22,915 nucleotides of DNA from a virus, in IMG/VR virus record IMGVR_UViG_3300029268_002474, positions 1 to 22,915 of that record; one strand, 5' to 3'. Position 1 is the stretch's first letter. Each line of letters starts with the position of its first letter. Below the pieces are notes generated by a model. It was not told where the DNA came from. It searched no databases and saw only the letters and a program-made list of their open reading frames with translations. Of this stretch, positions 21,724-22,915 are shown piece by piece. Made by a program: the position numbers and the translations under genes.

Positions 21724-22046
21724 AGCTTTGAAGAGCGTGCCGGGTGGCGTAACCTTCGCATTGCTGATATTTCGATCTGTCCGATTCTTGATTTTGAAAC
21801 ATTCAGCATTTGCCCAACTTCTTTTTGCGTTTTAGTGCGCCCGTCGTTCAAACCGAATCTTTCTATTATGACTGTCCTGGTCCTGGTATCATCCTGTCCT
21901 GAAATGCAGTTGATTGCATTTATCAGGGCATCGTGTAAACTGACCCCGTTGATTTCCTCGCGGTACCGCTCGTTGGTTTCCGGCGGCCAGGGGCCAAATA
22001 TTGCCGCCATTAGCATTGCCTCATTGCTGAACTCTTTTTTCTTCAT
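21705..22046 (-). CDS. Orphan sigma-70 region 4-like DNA-binding protein
   Basis: The start ATG (22044-22046) is chosen over an upstream GTG because GAGG lies about 8 nt before it. The 113-aa protein has an N-terminal segment of about 50 residues without recognised motif. A textbook sigma region 4 follows (about 56-110: VIIERFGLNDGR, then QKEVGQMLNVSKSRIGQIE and AMRRLRHP). Region 2, which binds the -10 element and core clamp, is absent, so it is not a complete sigma factor. It may act as a -35-binding regulator, an anti-sigma-like competitor or a late-gene activator. It converges on the late operon, and its promoter region faces the DUF5678 operon. Confidence 0.85.
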   Translation of the reverse strand: MKKKEFSNEAMLMAAIFGPWPPETNERYREEINGVSLHDALINAINCISGQDDTRTRTVIIERFGLNDGRTKTQKEVGQMLNVSKSRIGQIEISAMRRLRHPARSSKLKPYIK

Positions 22047-22111
22047 GTTTTTCACCTCGCCGGCATTCTAACCCCCCATTATCCACAGGGTCTACAAAAA
22101 CATGTCGCTTT

Positions 22112-22139
22112 TTGACATCCGAGCTTTACCCCCTATATA
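22112..22139 (+). promoter_or_regulatory. Promoter candidate for the DUF5678-protease operon
   Basis: TTGACA (22112-22117) is followed after 16 nt by TATATA (22134-22139), with alternative TATACT at 22138-22143. The -35 is consensus. It lies in the 237-bp gap between the divergent genes, leaving a leader of about 140 nt before ATG 22284. A second AT-rich TATAAT lies at 22155-22160 without a good -35. Confidence 0.5.
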
Positions 22140-22196
22140 TACTAGTAATAAAACTATAATGGTTGATGGTAAAAGGGTTTATGGGAGGTCAAATTG

Positions 22197-22238
22197 ATGG
22201 GTAACGGCAGATTGGTTTATTGCCATCAACTGCGGTAA
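22197..22238 (+). other. Leader mini-ORF (13 aa) upstream of the DUF5678 gene
   Basis: A strong GGGAGG (22183-22188) precedes ATG 22197 at 8 nt. The frame is MGNGRLVYCHQLR and ends with TAA at 22236-22238, 45 nt before the DUF5678 start. A good ribosome site in front of such a short frame suggests a leader peptide or translational control element. I cannot show that it is translated. Confidence 0.35.
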
Positions 22239-22283
22239 CAGATATAATCTTAGATGTACTTCCACTGAAATCGAGGTAGCAAT

Positions 22284-22478
22284 ATGGTTGAGAATACTGA
22301 TTTAAGTGAGATACTGAAAAACTATCCGGACAAATGGGTAGCCCTCTCTGGCGATAGCAGCAAAGTGGTGGGCGTGGCGGATAAACCAGCAGAGGCCCTA
22401 CAGCAGGCTCACGCTAAAAACGAACCCGACCCCATCCTGACCAGAGTTCCAAAGAACTATGGAACCTATATACTGTGA
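22284..22478 (+). CDS. DUF5678-like small protein, 64 aa
   Basis: The sequence has the pattern I associate with DUF5678: YPDKWVALSGDSSKVVGVAD, then an Ala-rich helix (AEALQQAHAKN), then DPILTRVPKNY. It is a small alpha-beta protein of unknown function. GAGG lies 7 nt before the ATG. Its stop overlaps the GTG start of the protease gene (GTGA), so both are made together. I recall DUF5678 genes often being next to retropepsin-like proteases, which suggests the two form a functional pair, possibly as partner and enzyme. Confidence 0.75.
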   Translation: MVENTDLSEILKNYPDKWVALSGDSSKVVGVADKPAEALQQAHAKNEPDPILTRVPKNYGTYIL

Positions 22479-22915
22479 GCGTCCGTTTTAAACTCGATTA
22501 CAGAAAATTTCCCGCGCAGCCTACCGAGCCATTCCCAAGACGAACCAGCGTATCACGACCGGTAATTCCTGTTGCTTTGATAAAGGGTTCTCAACGTGTC
22601 AGGAATTTGGCCTTGATTGATTCGGGTGCCGATTACTGTATTTTCCATGCCGAAATCGGCCAGCAAATTGGCCTCCAAATAGAATCTGGCAAACGCCTTT
22701 CCTTTTTCGGTTCCAGTGGCCAGGAGCAGTTTGCTTTTTTTCACGAGATTAAGCTTGAAGTTGGCGGGCATGAAATATCTTGTTTTGCAGGCTTCTCACA
22801 AGAGTTACAGAGCCTACCATACGGTATTCTTGGTCAGGTAGGCTTCTTTGATAAGTTCAAAATTACCTTTGATTACGAAAAGGAAAAGATAGAGCTACAG
22901 TCCATTGGCGACTAA
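22475..22915 (+). CDS. Retropepsin-like aspartic protease
   Basis: This 146-aa protein has the catalytic signature LIDSGADYCIF (D49-S-G-A52) of clan AA aspartic proteases. It has the second conserved stretch, YGILGQVGFFDKF (116-128), that packs against the active site, and a final strand, ITFDYEKEKIEL. Bacterial members are single-domain and, like the retroviral protease, work as homodimers. The first 30 residues are proline-rich. The GTG start at 22475 overlaps the DUF5678 stop. Substrates are unknown; the paired small protein or host regulators are possible. It lies at the right side of the element and, being less GC-rich than the late genes, could be separately acquired cargo. The catalytic motif is clear. 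Confidence 0.88.
   Translation: MSVRFKLDYRKFPAQPTEPFPRRTSVSRPVIPVALIKGSQRVRNLALIDSGADYCIFHAEIGQQIGLQIESGKRLSFFGSSGQEQFAFFHEIKLEVGGHEISCFAGFSQELQSLPYGILGQVGFFDKFKITFDYEKEKIELQSIGD

Overview
The window looks like the left and central part of an integrated temperate phage or phage-derived element. It is dominated by GC-rich phage genes, with a clearly AT-rich cargo block (about 2976-9100) in the middle. The host is probably a high-GC, uncultured environmental bacterium. Dispersed intergenic hairpins of the CGTCATTGCGAG...GAAGCAATCT type and frequent TTG/GTG starts with strong GGAGG-type ribosome sites remind me of Dehalococcoidia/Chloroflexota, but that placement rests on memory and is tentative. 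I see no tRNA or rRNA gene, no CRISPR array, no reverse transcriptase and no insertion-sequence transposase.

Layout from left to right. (1) 1-2938: a tyrosine integrase on the minus strand, divergent from a small excisionase-like DNA-binding protein and a 455-aa AAA+-type replication ATPase. (2) 2890-3025: eight exact GTCACC/GGTGAC hexamers in direct and inverted orientation, a candidate iteron-type replication origin. It overlaps the 3' ends of the ATPase gene and of a convergent membrane metalloprotease gene. (3) 2976-8905: AT-rich cargo. It holds a DUF3267-like membrane zincin, two very small proteins, a membrane protein joining a J-like domain that lacks the HPD motif to a PD-(D/E)XK nuclease-like domain, two small divergent membrane proteins, and a two-gene operon of a short Z1-domain helicase with a 155-aa partner. 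This block reads as a candidate anti-phage defence or abortive-infection island. (4) 9070-21668: a co-directional late module of terminase small and large subunits, portal, scaffold-like coiled coil, major capsid, head decoration, adaptor with a long helical extension, a membrane-anchored protein, small zinc-ribbon and HTH proteins, a tail-tip beta-propeller/hub protein, and a cluster of probable fibre or tail genes. (5) 21705-22915: a convergent orphan sigma region-4 protein, then an operon of a DUF5678-like protein and a retropepsin-like aspartic protease.

The parts appear linked. A nearly identical promoter/operator element precedes both the excisionase-replication operon (1276-1321) and the terminase operon (9070-9113), which suggests one regulator switches both. 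Genes of the late module overlap or abut, often with ATGA, TAATG or TGATG junctions. Where gaps exist they are filled by dispersed hairpin repeats, some of which place a Shine-Dalgarno sequence just before the next start. The tail-tip gene seems to have lost its C-terminal segment to a separate ORF 2.1 kb downstream, with a cassette of small and fibre-like genes between. I see no conventional tape measure, head protease or endolysin, so the element is either compact and podovirus- or satellite-like, or continues beyond the window.
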